Shown one piece after another: positions 55,527-64,000 of a stretch of 64,000 nt of DNA. The stretch spans positions 1 to 64,000 of the forward strand of contig OZ219861.1 of assembly GCA_964291545.2 (NCBI GenBank), read 5' to 3'. The position numbers and the translations under genes are program-made. Every line of letters starts with the position of its first letter. The first letter of the stretch is position 1. Below the pieces are notes generated by a model. That model did not search any database. It had not been told where the DNA came from and was given only the letters and a program-made list of their open reading frames with translations. Source of the stretch: G963667675 sp964291545. GTDB lineage: Bacteria > Chloroflexota > Dehalococcoidia > Lucifugimonadales > UBA3495.

Positions 55527-56208
55527 GAGCCTCCCGAAGTGTAGTTGCTTGCCGAGGAGCGCCCCGCAGGTTAAATCGCGAACCCAGGTTGCTCCTTGTA
55601 GTACCCCATTTAGGATTATCGCACGACCGTGGACAGCGAGCCAAGAGCGGTATCCAGAGTAAGTGACATCGGGTCAAAGTCAACGGTAGTCACAACTAAC
55701 TTCGAAATGCGGGCGGGATCCCTATGATCCTTGGCACGGCGATCTCTACGGGAAGTCGAGCATTCTCAAGTGACCTTCAGCGATATGCTAAGCCCGATAA
55801 TGGGGCACGCAACCGAAGTCGATCCGTGCTGGCTTTCTATAATTCAACAACGAATATCGTGTGGGTGACACTGTCAAGCTTTACCGTAATCCACTATTCC
55901 ACTCTCGAATGGAGATCAATTGGAGGTCACGTCAAGGGATCACCAAGTCTAATGCCTCTTGGCAAAGACAGGTTACTTCCAAACTTTAGGGCGGATGCCA
56001 CAACTTGCCAATCTCCGTGATCCTGTAGGAGGTTATTCACGGTATTCCGGAACGCACCGTCAGAAGCGTAAATAGTCGGCATCAGCCTGAATGGCGGCGG
56101 CGAAAATGTACGAATCCATGGTTTCCATCAACACACGTGATCAGATCTATCTCACAGTCCCGAAAACCACATCGGAAGCAACATAAGACCTGTTAACTGG
56201 TTCCGTTC

Positions 56209-56276
56209 GTTCTTGGTAATTTACATGTCCCATACTAGATACGCCGCACCGTAGAAGCTAATGTCCCCCGCCTGAC
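56209..56276. repeat. Degenerate palindromic element
   Basis: The left arm GGTTCCGTTCGTTCTTGG is well kept and the interior ACTAGATACGCC matches the element at 14014. The right tip is decayed (GAAGCTAATGTCCC). Confidence 0.5.
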
Positions 56277-56361
56277 CTTCCAGAACTTCCCCGGATGGCC
56301 GATGCGCCTGCTAAGTGGATAAAGGCTGATTACCAGGTTGAAGACGAGACCCAACCCCCGA

Positions 56362-56390
56362 CGACCTTAACATAGCGAATGTTAAGGTCG
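56362..56390. other. 12-bp perfect hairpin
   Basis: CGACCTTAACAT, loop AGCGA, ATGTTAAGGTCG. There is no T-run after it, so it is more like a binding or attachment site than a terminator. Confidence 0.6.
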
Positions 56391-56475
56391 TTCCGTGCGG
56401 TGCGTACATTCAGGCAGCGGGAGTCACATCGTGGGTGGTTCCTTGCTTCGGGTAGTTGGTGATGTTTGGCTTGGC

Positions 56476-56512
56476 GTAGGGGGCTGAATATTTAGGTGAG
56501 CCAGCCCCCTAC
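56476..56512. other. 11-bp hairpin
   Basis: GTAGGGGGCTG pairs with CAGCCCCCTAC across a 15-base loop. It could end transcription from either side, but no U-tract is present. Confidence 0.5.
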
Positions 56513-56750
56513 AAAAGAGGACGAAGAGGAAACCAAGCGCCCCCGTTGTCACCCAGGGACATAGCTGCAGCAAACTCACGAGCCGCACCAGGGGGTAGCG
56601 TTAGATTTCCAAATTCCCAGAGAAATGTAAATTAGGACATGCTTCCGCTCGCTTTTCAGAGTATGGCGAGCCTATTGCCAGACAGTCTGTACACTAGCAG
56701 TAGGCGAAACAGCGCACAGGATTACGGACTCCGGCCGGCACAAGCACAGG

Positions 56751-58985
56751 TCATTCGAGGTCGAAGCGGTCCAGGCTCATGACCTTGTCCCACGCCGCCG
56801 CGAAGTCGCTTACAAACGCCTCTTCCGCGTCTTCGCACGCATACACTTCCGAGAGGGCTCGTAGTTCGGAGTTGGAACCGAATATCAGGTCCGCCCTGGT
56901 TCCGGTCCACTTGAGCATGCCGGTTCGGCGGTCGCGTCCCTCGTATACTCCCGCCAACGTGGCGGACTCTTGCCACTCCGTATTCATGTCCAAAAGATTC
57001 ACGAAGAAGTCGTTTGTCAGCGCTCCCGGTCGTTGGGTGAATACGCCGTGCTGAGACTTCCCCGTGTTCGCATCCAAGGCTCTCATGCCGCCAAGCAGCA
57101 CCGTCATTTCAGGCGGAGTCAAAGTCAGCATGAACGCCCGCTCCACCAGAAGTTTCTCCGGTGATTCCCGGAGGCCGTCTTGGACGTAGTTGCGGAACCC
57201 GTCTGCGGCGGGCTCGAGCACGGCAAACGATTCGATGTCGGTCCACTCCTGCAACGCGTCCGTGCGCCCCGGCGCAAATGGGACCCTCACGTCGTGACCG
57301 GCGTTTCTGGCTGCTTCCTCGACTCCTGCACACCCGGCCAGCACTATCAGGTCTGCCAGCGACACCCTTATTCCGTCGGTCTGAGAGTCGTTGAATTCCC
57401 TTTGTATTCGCCCCAGGGTCTGCAGCGCCCTCTCCAACTCGGTCGGGTCGTTCACCTCCCAGTCCCTCTGCGGCGCAAGGCGGATGCGCGCCCCGTTGGC
57501 TCCGCCTCGTTTATCGGTGCCGCGGAACGTTGACGCCGCCGCCCAGGCGGTCGATACCAGGCTGGAAACGGACAGTCCCGATGCCAGGACCGTGCGTTTG
57601 AGGTCCTCTATCTCCCGTTCCCCTATCAACTTATGATCGACATCTGGGACGGGGTCTTGCCATAGCAAGGGCTCTTCCGGGACCAGTGGACCCAGGTAAC
57701 GGCTTCTGGGCCCCATATCGCGGTGGATGAGCTTGAACCACGCCCTGGCGAAGGCCTCTTCTAGATCGGCCGGGTTCTCCAAGAAGCGCTTGGTAATCGC
57801 TTCATATTCCTGGTCTATCCTGAGCGCCAGGTCAGTGGTCAGCATCATGGGGGCGCGCTTCCTTGATGGGTCGTGCGCGTCCGGCACGCTGGTCGCGTCT
57901 GCCGCATTCTCGGGAGTAAATTGCCATTTGCCTGCGGGGCTCGTGGTCAACTCCCAATCGTACGCGTACAGATTCTCGACAAACTCGTTGTCCCACTGCA
58001 CCGGATTGCTGGTCCAAGCCCCCTCCAGGCCGCTGGTAAACGTATCGCTGCCCTTGCCGGTGCCCGCCCTGTTTTTCCAGCCCAGGCCCTGGTCTGCGAT
58101 GCTTGCGCCCTCAGGGCTGGGGCCCACTAAGTCCTCGGCAGCAGGGCCGTGTGCCTTACCGAAGGTATGCCCGCCTACGATAAGCGCAACCGTCTCTTCG
58201 TCACTCATCGCCATACGTCCGAAGGTTTGGCGAATGTATTTCGCTGCCGCCGCAGGGTCCGGGTTGCCGTTCGGCCCCTCCGGGTTCACGTATATCAGGC
58301 CCATGTGGTCGGCGCCGTATGGCTCCTCGAGCTCTCCGTTGTCGTCATGGCGCTCGTCTCCAAGCCATGTGCCCTCAGGCCCCCAATCGGTAGTATCGTC
58401 CGCCTCCCAGACGTCTGGACGGCCAAACCCGAATCCAAGGGTCTTGAAACCCATCGATTCCAGGGCGCAGTTGCCGGCAAAGACGATCAGGTCGGCCCAG
58501 GAGACTTTCCTGCCGTACTTCTGCTTGACCGGCCAGAGCAGGCGGCGGGCCTTGTCCAGGTTCGCATTGTCAGGCCAGCTGTTGAGGGGCGCAAAGCGCT
58601 GTTGTCCTGCGCCTCCACCACCCCGGCCATCAGTGATGCGGTACGTCCCTGCTGCGTGCCACGCCATCCTGATGAAAAGCGGCCCATAGTGGTTATAGTC
58701 CGCCGGCCACCAATCTTGGGAGGTCGTCATCACCTCCTCGATGTCCTTTTTCAGCGCATCTACGTCGACGGTCTCGAACGCTTTGGCGTAGTCGAAGTCG
58801 GCGCTCATGGGGTCCGACGCGGGCGAGTTCCGGCGCAAGACCTGCAGGTTCAACCGCTCCGGCCACCAGTATTGATTCAAAGCTATTTCGCCCTTCGCTG
58901 GGGTTTCAAACGGGCATTTGCCTCCCGCATCGCGTCCCGTTTCTACCGTTACCAAACGGAGATCCTCCTTCACAAAATTAGTCAT
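56751..58985 (-). CDS. katG: Catalase-peroxidase KatG
   Basis: 744 residues from the ATG at 58985 (GGGAGA 5 bases upstream). Heme distal residues R106, W109 and H110 (RMAWHAAG), Y232 (GLIYVNPEG) and M258 (RMAMSDEE) can form the Trp-Tyr-Met cross-link that gives catalase activity; proximal heme ligand H273 in GGHTFGKAHG. The C-terminal pseudo-peroxidase repeat is present, so the protein is full length. It removes hydrogen peroxide in the cytoplasm. The start overlaps the stop of the Fur-family regulator by 4 bases (ATGA), making it the third gene of a peroxide-stress operon. Confidence 0.95.
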   Translation of the reverse strand: MTNFVKEDLRLVTVETGRDAGGKCPFETPAKGEIALNQYWWPERLNLQVLRRNSPASDPMSADFDYAKAFETVDVDALKKDIEEVMTTSQDWWPADYNHYGPLFIRMAWHAAGTYRITDGRGGGGAGQQRFAPLNSWPDNANLDKARRLLWPVKQKYGRKVSWADLIVFAGNCALESMGFKTLGFGFGRPDVWEADDTTDWGPEGTWLGDERHDDNGELEEPYGADHMGLIYVNPEGPNGNPDPAAAAKYIRQTFGRMAMSDEETVALIVGGHTFGKAHGPAAEDLVGPSPEGASIADQGLGWKNRAGTGKGSDTFTSGLEGAWTSNPVQWDNEFVENLYAYDWELTTSPAGKWQFTPENAADATSVPDAHDPSRKRAPMMLTTDLALRIDQEYEAITKRFLENPADLEEAFARAWFKLIHRDMGPRSRYLGPLVPEEPLLWQDPVPDVDHKLIGEREIEDLKRTVLASGLSVSSLVSTAWAAASTFRGTDKRGGANGARIRLAPQRDWEVNDPTELERALQTLGRIQREFNDSQTDGIRVSLADLIVLAGCAGVEEAARNAGHDVRVPFAPGRTDALQEWTDIESFAVLEPAADGFRNYVQDGLRESPEKLLVERAFMLTLTPPEMTVLLGGMRALDANTGKSQHGVFTQRPGALTNDFFVNLLDMNTEWQESATLAGVYEGRDRRTGMLKWTGTRADLIFGSNSELRALSEVYACEDAEEAFVSDFAAAWDKVMSLDRFDLE

Positions 58986-59422
58986 ATCTGTCTCCCGCTG
59001 TCGGACTTCGCCCGACACTCAGTGCAAATTCCTCTGAATATCACCTGGGCCTCGTCAACTTCCCCATTGACTTGGCCTGGGTCAAGGCAGGGTTTCAATC
59101 CGACAACGCACTCAACATCCTCTATACGGCCACAGGTGCGGCAAACGAAGTGGTGATGCCACCTTTCGGTAAGCTCGTATAGCGCGCGTCCGGGGCCGAT
59201 ATCAGTCACCATCATCAGTCCGTGAGTCGCCAGAGCCCCCACCACGTTGTACACCGAGCCACGCGGCAGAGGAGTGCCGCGGGCATGCAGAGCTTCTACC
59301 AACTCGTCCGTGGACAGGTGAGGCCCCTTCTGTTGGAGGACCTCCAACACCAGAAGCCGCGGTCTGGTGGCTTTGAGACCGGTGGCCCGCAGTCTTCGGG
59401 CCAGTTCCTGGTCGTCCATCAT
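58982..59422 (-). CDS. Fur-family peroxide regulator (PerR-like)
   Basis: 146 residues from the ATG at 59422, overlapping the dps stop (ATGA); GAGGG lies about 8 bases upstream. Winged helix: LKATRPRLLVLEVLQ, then the recognition helix region LPRGSVYNVVGALATHG. Metal site: YELTERWHHHFVCRTCGRIED, with structural zinc pairs CxxC (CRTC, CTEC). Genome context with dps and katG argues for a peroxide sensor of the PerR type rather than an iron regulator. It probably represses its own operon through the two palindromes at 59955 and 59982. Confidence 0.85.
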   Translation of the reverse strand: MMDDQELARRLRATGLKATRPRLLVLEVLQQKGPHLSTDELVEALHARGTPLPRGSVYNVVGALATHGLMMVTDIGPGRALYELTERWHHHFVCRTCGRIEDVECVVGLKPCLDPGQVNGEVDEAQVIFRGICTECRAKSDSGRQI

Positions 59423-59889
59423 CGCTGTGCCCTCAACATCCATTGGTGTTTCTCCAGACCTCGTACTATCTCGATGATGAGGTCTTGGCTGGCTAGGCCC
59501 AGATTGCCGAGTCGCTCCGCCGCCTGTCTCGCACGAGAGGCGACGCCGGCCACTCGTCTTTCCATCAGCGCTACCGCTTCTCTGTCGGCTATGTATCCTT
59601 GTGGCAATGGCTCAAGACTACTTTGCGTTGCCACGTCACCGGGTTGCCCTTCGGCCGGGAGATCAATGGTAACAACGCGCTCCGCCACGTCGTCTGCCCA
59701 CACCCGAGCATCGTCTACGATACCGTCCAACTGTACATGCACTGACTGGAATAGGGGCCCTACCACATTCCAGTGAGCCTGTTTGCCTTGCAGACTCAGG
59801 TCGATGAGGTCTGCCAGCAGGACTTGCAGCTCCGCCGCCACTTTGGTCTGGGCCTCGCAGCTGAGGCCGGTTGAAGTGGAAACCACCAT
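59419..59889 (-). CDS. dps: Dps-family ferritin-like DNA-protection protein
   Basis: 156 residues; AGGAG lies about 9 bases before the ATG. Ferroxidase residues: His in KQAHWNVVG, and the Asp/Glu set in HVQLDGIVDDARVWADDVAERV, the Dps signature. The protein should form a dodecamer that oxidises ferrous iron with peroxide and shields DNA. It is the first gene of the dps-regulator-katG operon, downstream of a strong promoter with overlapping operators. Confidence 0.9.
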   Translation of the reverse strand: MVVSTSTGLSCEAQTKVAAELQVLLADLIDLSLQGKQAHWNVVGPLFQSVHVQLDGIVDDARVWADDVAERVVTIDLPAEGQPGDVATQSSLEPLPQGYIADREAVALMERRVAGVASRARQAAERLGNLGLASQDLIIEIVRGLEKHQWMLRAQR

Positions 59890-59954
59890 GTCTGTCTTTC
59901 TCCTTGCCCGTCATTTGTCGCTTCTGCCGCGATGAACATCTACTGGACGTTGTT

Positions 59955-59967
59955 TTGACAATGTCAA
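59955..59967. promoter_or_regulatory. Operator box 1 (Fur/PerR-like palindrome)
   Basis: TTGACA-A-TGTCAA, a perfect 6-1-6 inverted repeat that overlaps the -10 box and the transcription start. Confidence 0.65.
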
Positions 59968-59994
59968 TATACTCCCTTGTTTAGACATTGTCAA
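59966..59994 (-). promoter_or_regulatory. Promoter of dps-perR-katG operon
   Basis: On the minus strand: TTGACA (59994-59989), a 17-base spacer, TATATT (59971-59966). Near-consensus sigma70 promoter about 75 bp before the dps start. Confidence 0.75.
59982..59994. promoter_or_regulatory. Operator box 2
   Basis: TAGACA-T-TGTCAA, one mismatch from a perfect inverted repeat, overlapping the -35 box. The spacing of 27 bp between the two boxes puts them on similar faces of the helix. Confidence 0.6.
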
Positions 59995-60093
59995 GAGTAG
60001 TTTAAGGGGTCCCGCTTGCTGGTTGCCGACAGTTGCAAACCCATGACTATTGCTATACTGTCAGACACATTCGTAACAGTTGGGTATTTGGCC

Positions 60094-62049
60094 GTGAGAT
60101 TTTTGAAATCGCTTCTTCTCGTATCCCTGGCGGCTGCAATGTTCGTGGCGATTGCCTGTTCCAAAGAGGCAGACACAACCCCTTCGCCGGTACAAACAAC
60201 AACTGCAATTCCCTCTGACCGGCAGGGCGAAGAGACGGCTGAATCCGAACTCCAAAGCGAGCCGCAGGTCTACCGCATTGGAATTGCCGAAGACCTGACC
60301 ACAACCAACTACTGGGCCTACCTTGGGCCCGATGGCACGGTGTGGAACGGCTATGTGCTTGGCGGCAGCAAACCCGTCCTGTACTCCTACTCTGCCCAGC
60401 GGTACGAGTGGATACCCTCGCTGGCTTCGGACTTCCCTTCTCCGCTGATGGAGGAAGTCGTCGATGGCGAAACGTTCTGGACCACTGAAGTCGTACTCAA
60501 ACAGGGAGTGATGTGGAGTAACGGGAACGAGGTCACGGCAGAGGACTTCGCATTCACTGCCCACACCGCGTCGGATCTGCAGTTGACCGGTAACTGGCCG
60601 TCGATAGTTGACCCCGATTACTTTGACCACGCGGAGGCAATTGACCACCATAGCCTGAAAATCTATTTCAAGCAAAAACCCGGCCTCGCCCGGTGGCAGT
60701 TCGGCCTGGCATTCATGCCCATCTTCTCCAAGTCCTACTGGGAGCCGGTTGTGGACCTGTCAAGGCAGTCTGGAGACCTTACGGAGCAGCAGAAGGCGCT
60801 GTTCGCTCACGTCCCCGACGGTGAACCCAGCGCGGGAGGGTTCCTCTTCGATCAGTGGGAACGGGGCGCCTTCGCCGAAAATGACGCCAATCCTGATTAC
60901 TACTTCAGTGGTTCCCAGGTAGTCCAATATTCCAACGGGGCCTACTCGGAATCCAAGAGCGGTGTCTACGAATTCACCGCTTTTGGCGAACCCGTCGGTG
61001 AAACGACCCTTCGATACACTGAGGGCCCGAACTCCGAGAGCACGATCTATTCAATATACGGCAGCCAGGACGCGGCCGTACTCGCTTTAAAAAAGGGTGA
61101 TATCGACTTCATGCTCAATCCCCTTGGGTTATCCAAGGGCCTGCAAGACCAGGTGACAGGCGAACCGGGCCTCACCACTATCGAGAACACTTCCGACGGA
61201 ATGCGATATCTGGGCTTCAATTTCCGAAAGGCGCCCATGGACCACAAAGCTTTCCGGCAAGCGGTGGCCACGCTGATAGACAAAGAATTCTTGGTTGACA
61301 CAGTGCTGCAAGGAGTGGCCATTCCAATTTACACGACCGTGCCGGAGGGCAACGCTGCCTGGTACAACCCTGACGTACCGCTTATCGGCAGGGGACTCAG
61401 CCGCGCCGAACGGGTCACCCAGGCCGTAGCCCTGTTGAAGGATGCAGGATTTAGCTGGGATACCGAGCCCCGCATGAGCGAGCATGACAACTTTGTAGAG
61501 CAGTTGGGTGAAGGTCTCAAATTGCCCAACGGCGAGCCGGTCCCCTCCATGGAGGTCCTGGCACCCAGCCCCGGATACGACCCGCTGCGGTCTACTTTCG
61601 CTATCTGGATCGAGCGTTGGCTCAACGAGATAGGCATCCCTCTGCGGGCCAACCTCACGGGCTTTAACGTCATCGTCGAGAGGGTGTTTAACCAACAAGA
61701 CTTCGATATGTGGATCCTGGGATGGAGCCTCAGTGCTTTCCCTGATTATCTGGAGGCGTTTTTTCACAGCAAGCACTCCGGCCTTGAAGGACACAATCCC
61801 GGTGGCTACAGCAACCCTGAATTTGACCGGCTGGCCGAGCAACTGCTCGCGGAAACCGATCTGGAGACGGCGCGTAAGCAAGTGTTTGAAATGCAGGGAT
61901 TTCTGGCCGATGACCTGCCCTACGTTGTCTTGTTCGATACCCCCATAGTGGAGACATTCCGCAGTGAGCGGGTCGAGTTTCCCTATACGGATACCTGGGG
62001 CGGCCTGCAAAGCGTCTCGGGCATGCCGGCACTGGTGGATTTCAAATAA
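60094..62049 (+). CDS. Peptide ABC transporter substrate-binding lipoprotein
   Basis: 651 residues from a GTG at 60094, chosen because it begins a proper signal peptide (RFLKSLLLVSLAAAMFVAIAC) ending in a lipobox; the ATG at 60016 would add an acidic leader. An SBP_bac_5 fold follows: LKQGVMWSNGNEVTAEDFAF, FNFRKAPMDHKAFRQAVATL, and a typical end (YVVLFDTPIVETFRSERV). Lipid-anchored on the cell surface, it binds oligopeptides or similar ligands and hands them to the permeases encoded next. The intergenic gap of 98 bp to the first permease still fits one operon. Confidence 0.85.
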   Translation: MRFLKSLLLVSLAAAMFVAIACSKEADTTPSPVQTTTAIPSDRQGEETAESELQSEPQVYRIGIAEDLTTTNYWAYLGPDGTVWNGYVLGGSKPVLYSYSAQRYEWIPSLASDFPSPLMEEVVDGETFWTTEVVLKQGVMWSNGNEVTAEDFAFTAHTASDLQLTGNWPSIVDPDYFDHAEAIDHHSLKIYFKQKPGLARWQFGLAFMPIFSKSYWEPVVDLSRQSGDLTEQQKALFAHVPDGEPSAGGFLFDQWERGAFAENDANPDYYFSGSQVVQYSNGAYSESKSGVYEFTAFGEPVGETTLRYTEGPNSESTIYSIYGSQDAAVLALKKGDIDFMLNPLGLSKGLQDQVTGEPGLTTIENTSDGMRYLGFNFRKAPMDHKAFRQAVATLIDKEFLVDTVLQGVAIPIYTTVPEGNAAWYNPDVPLIGRGLSRAERVTQAVALLKDAGFSWDTEPRMSEHDNFVEQLGEGLKLPNGEPVPSMEVLAPSPGYDPLRSTFAIWIERWLNEIGIPLRANLTGFNVIVERVFNQQDFDMWILGWSLSAFPDYLEAFFHSKHSGLEGHNPGGYSNPEFDRLAEQLLAETDLETARKQVFEMQGFLADDLPYVVLFDTPIVETFRSERVEFPYTDTWGGLQSVSGMPALVDFK

Positions 62050-62147
62050 GGGCGCCTACATTCCCCGCAGGATTTGATTTGATTGGAACCAGTCCCCACT
62101 TCGGACTGTGCCGCGTTCGGTTGAGCGCGTAGTCGGGTTCCACACTT

Positions 62148-63299
62148 ATGACAGGCTACCTCCTGCGACGCATTGGTCAGATGGGAGTAACCCTGCTCCT
62201 GATCTTCACCCTCACCTTTTTTCTGGTTGAAGCCCAGCCGGGCGACTACGCCTCGTTCTATGTGCTAAACCCGGACCTGCCTCCCGACGTCAAGGACCAA
62301 ATCCGGGCTGCCTTCGGTTTGGACAAGCCTCTCTGGCAGCAGTACTTCATACACCTGAAAAACATCTTTACGGGTAACTTCGGCGTTTCCTTCAGTCACT
62401 TTCCCCGACCTGTCTTGGATGTGCTGGCGGAAAGGGTGCCCCGGACTCTCATGCTATTCCTCACCTCTACCGCCGCTTCCTTCTATCTAGGATTTTTCCT
62501 GGGTAAGACCATAGCATGGCGGCGGGGCGGGCTGCTCGAATACTCGGCTACGATCTCCGGAGCCGCCCTCTTCACTGCATTCACCCCGGCGTTCGCGCTC
62601 ATGATGATCTGGATATTCGCCTTCAGGCTGGGGTGGTTCCCGGTGGGCAAATTCCTGGACCCCCTGGTCTGGCGAGGATCAGAGGTCACCGCCAACTACG
62701 TGTTCATCAACATGCTCATCAGCGCCACGGCGTTCATCGCGTTTGCGTTCGTGACGATGCTGATAATCGGAAGACTGGGGCGCAGGGTCCCATCCTACGC
62801 GGCCGTTCCAGTCCTTCTGGCAGGAGCCGGGGCCATAGTGCTGGGCTGGACCTTCTCGGGAATAGGCGGCCTGGCCCTGGATATCCTCAAGCACATGGTG
62901 CTGCCGGTCGCAACCTTGACCCTCATTTCTTTCGCAGGAACCATGCTTCTAACCCGTAATAGCATGCTGGAGACAATCCGGGAAGACTACGTGGTGGCAG
63001 CCAGGGCCAAGGGCCTGCCGGAGAGCCAGGTGCGCGACCGCCACGCCGCAAGGAACGCAATGCTGCCGGTGGTTACCAGCCTGGTCTACAGCCTGATATT
63101 CGCTATTGATGGCAGCGTCATAATCGAAGGGGTCTTCTCGTGGCCCGGCACGGGCATGACTCTCCTTTCTGCTGTTCGATCCGAGGACCTGCCCCTGGTG
63201 ATGGGGGCCATAATGTTCATCGGCGTGCTGTCTTTACTGGCGCATGCCATTGTGGACGTGCTCTACGTATATCTTGATCCAAGGATCCGCTACCAGTGA
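62148..63299 (+). CDS. ABC transporter permease (DppB-type)
   Basis: 383 residues. It starts with the family N-terminus (YLLRRIGQMGVTLLLIFTLT, FFLVEAQPGD) and has about six membrane helices plus the cytoplasmic coupling segment (EDYVVAARAKGLPESQVRDRHAARNAMLP). The loop around VTSLVYSLIFAIDGSVIIEGVFSWPG is typical of BPD_transp_1. It has a longer middle than usual (two extra hydrophobic segments at about 180-230). Its stop overlaps the next start (GTGA). Confidence 0.9.
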   Translation: MTGYLLRRIGQMGVTLLLIFTLTFFLVEAQPGDYASFYVLNPDLPPDVKDQIRAAFGLDKPLWQQYFIHLKNIFTGNFGVSFSHFPRPVLDVLAERVPRTLMLFLTSTAASFYLGFFLGKTIAWRRGGLLEYSATISGAALFTAFTPAFALMMIWIFAFRLGWFPVGKFLDPLVWRGSEVTANYVFINMLISATAFIAFAFVTMLIIGRLGRRVPSYAAVPVLLAGAGAIVLGWTFSGIGGLALDILKHMVLPVATLTLISFAGTMLLTRNSMLETIREDYVVAARAKGLPESQVRDRHAARNAMLPVVTSLVYSLIFAIDGSVIIEGVFSWPGTGMTLLSAVRSEDLPLVMGAIMFIGVLSLLAHAIVDVLYVYLDPRIRYQ

Positions 63300-64000
63300 T
63301 TACTCCCGAGCCCCCGGGCCCTGGGCCATCCACTGAAGCGCCGCCGGATTTCGGCCGCGGCAGATTGGGCTTCGTCCTCGCAAGGCTGCGGATGTCGGCC
63401 AGGTCTTTCAGAGCGGGCTGGGGAATCTTCATGGGAAGCCGCCTGGGTGCACTCTCGCTGTTCACGATACTGCTATTCGCCCTGATGGCGGTTGCCCACC
63501 CCATATTGATGGCGACAGTCTGGGACCCGACCACCTATGACCCTGTAACCGGATACGCCTTCGATCAAATCGAACAGCCTGCGCCACCCAGTTGGAGCCA
63601 CCCCCTCGGGACAGATCCGCTGGGCAGGGACGTACTGAGTCAGCTTCTCTACAGCACCCGCTCCGAATTTCTGCTTGGGATCACCGCCGCACTGGTAACG
63701 GTGGGTATCGCGACTGTTGTCGGGGCGGCTGCAGCCTACTATGGCGGCATTCTGGACGCTATTTTCATGCGATTGGCAGACCTTATCATCGCCCTGCCGG
63801 CAATCTCGCTGCTAATTGTGCTGAGCGCATTGTTCAACCTGAATCTCTTCTACCTGGCCCTCATTATCGGTTTGCTGGGAGGCTTTGGCGGGACTGCCAT
63901 AATCCTCAAGTCTCAAGCCCTGACCATACGCGTCAAACCCTTCATCGAAGCAGCGCGGGTTGCAGGGGGTGGCGACATCCACATCATATTCCGGCACATC
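63296..64000 (+). CDS. ABC transporter permease (DppC-type), cut by window end
   Basis: The GTG at 63296 overlaps the stop of the previous gene. 235 codons are visible. After a Pro-rich leader come the first membrane helix (LSLFTILLFALMAVAHPIL), the conserved SHPLGTDPLGRDVLSQLLY motif of DppC/OppC proteins and further helices. The coupling segment (KPFIEAARVAGG) is reached at the edge. ATPase genes are expected beyond the window. Confidence 0.9.
   Translation, partial: MITPEPPGPGPSTEAPPDFGRGRLGFVLARLRMSARSFRAGWGIFMGSRLGALSLFTILLFALMAVAHPILMATVWDPTTYDPVTGYAFDQIEQPAPPSWSHPLGTDPLGRDVLSQLLYSTRSEFLLGITAALVTVGIATVVGAAAAYYGGILDAIFMRLADLIIALPAISLLIVLSALFNLNLFYLALIIGLLGGFGGTAIILKSQALTIRVKPFIEAARVAGGGDIHIIFRHI

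Larger units (their letters stand above)
55527..56750. other. 1.2-kb non-coding region with hairpins and a degenerate MITE
   Basis: No credible gene. A 98-codon frame at 55724-56020 has no ribosome site or family features. Holds the degenerate element 56209-56276 and two hairpins (56362-56390, 56476-56512). It may be the right edge of the accessory region, since housekeeping-type genes follow. Confidence 0.5.

Noticed and set aside
55724..56020. 98-codon gene in the right border
   Set aside because: No ribosome site, no neighbours on the same strand and no recognisable composition.
1..64000. CRISPR arrays, rRNA and tRNA genes
   Set aside because: No regularly spaced repeats and no TTCGAAT-type T-loop with matching acceptor stems were seen by eye. 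A tRNA could still be missed without a search tool.

Overview
The window is a GC-rich bacterial chromosome segment. The best guess is Chloroflexota of the Dehalococcoidia/SAR202 type. This rests on several long GAF-PAS-HisKA-HATPase-receiver-winged-helix kinases on single polypeptides, lipoproteins with long Pro/Thr linkers after the lipobox, cadherin/Fn3/LRR secreted proteins, and a P4-type integrase. No rRNA, tRNA or CRISPR array was seen, so the taxonomy is inference.

Layout. 0.3-10.8 kb: a broken and an intact copy of one hybrid kinase in inverted orientation around a cadherin-repeat gene, then a sugar-nucleotide epimerase cut short at its end and a lipoprotein. 10.8-38.7 kb: an island that opens with a 5'-truncated integrase. 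It carries a DUF262/HNH (GmrSD-like) gene, a Mrr-nuclease STAND NTPase (Avs-like), and a type I restriction operon (hsdM, a small helical protein, a TIR protein, a KAP NTPase, hsdS, a DUF433/DUF5615 pair, hsdR). Next comes a decayed plasmid-like replication module with an RHH protein, a frameshifted helicase-like gene and an iteron-like array. 39-48.4 kb: an LRR/cadherin lipoprotein, a matrixin-type protease and a third hybrid kinase. 49-56.7 kb: an HNH nuclease with membrane segments, a duplicated-domain lipoprotein, a SIR2-STAND-type protein with a translationally coupled partner, and a long non-coding stretch. 56.7-64 kb: a peroxide-defence operon (dps, perR-like, katG) and the start of a peptide ABC transporter operon.

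The main observation is a mobile element. hsdM is split by a 4,885-bp element at 20834-25718. The element has 24-bp terminal inverted repeats beginning GG(C/T)TCCGTTTGCTT and an 8-bp target duplication (TCCCCTGC), and joining the two hsdM pieces restores the reading frame. It encodes an IS6-like DDE transposase with an N-terminal zinc ribbon and a long basic tail. Its cargo is a DUF4258/DUF2283 pair, a SWIM protein and a methyltransferase fused to a Mrr-like nuclease. The methyltransferase gene carries a 15-G tract (probable phase variation) and has a perfect palindrome over its start codon. Short (about 60-72 bp) palindromic elements with the same tips lie between the defence modules at 11.9, 13.9, 14.0, 18.8, 33.9, 34.6, 50.9 and 56.2 kb. 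Two of them are identical over 72 bp. They look like non-autonomous relatives (MITEs) of the 4.9-kb element that mark, and may have assembled, the cassette structure of this island.
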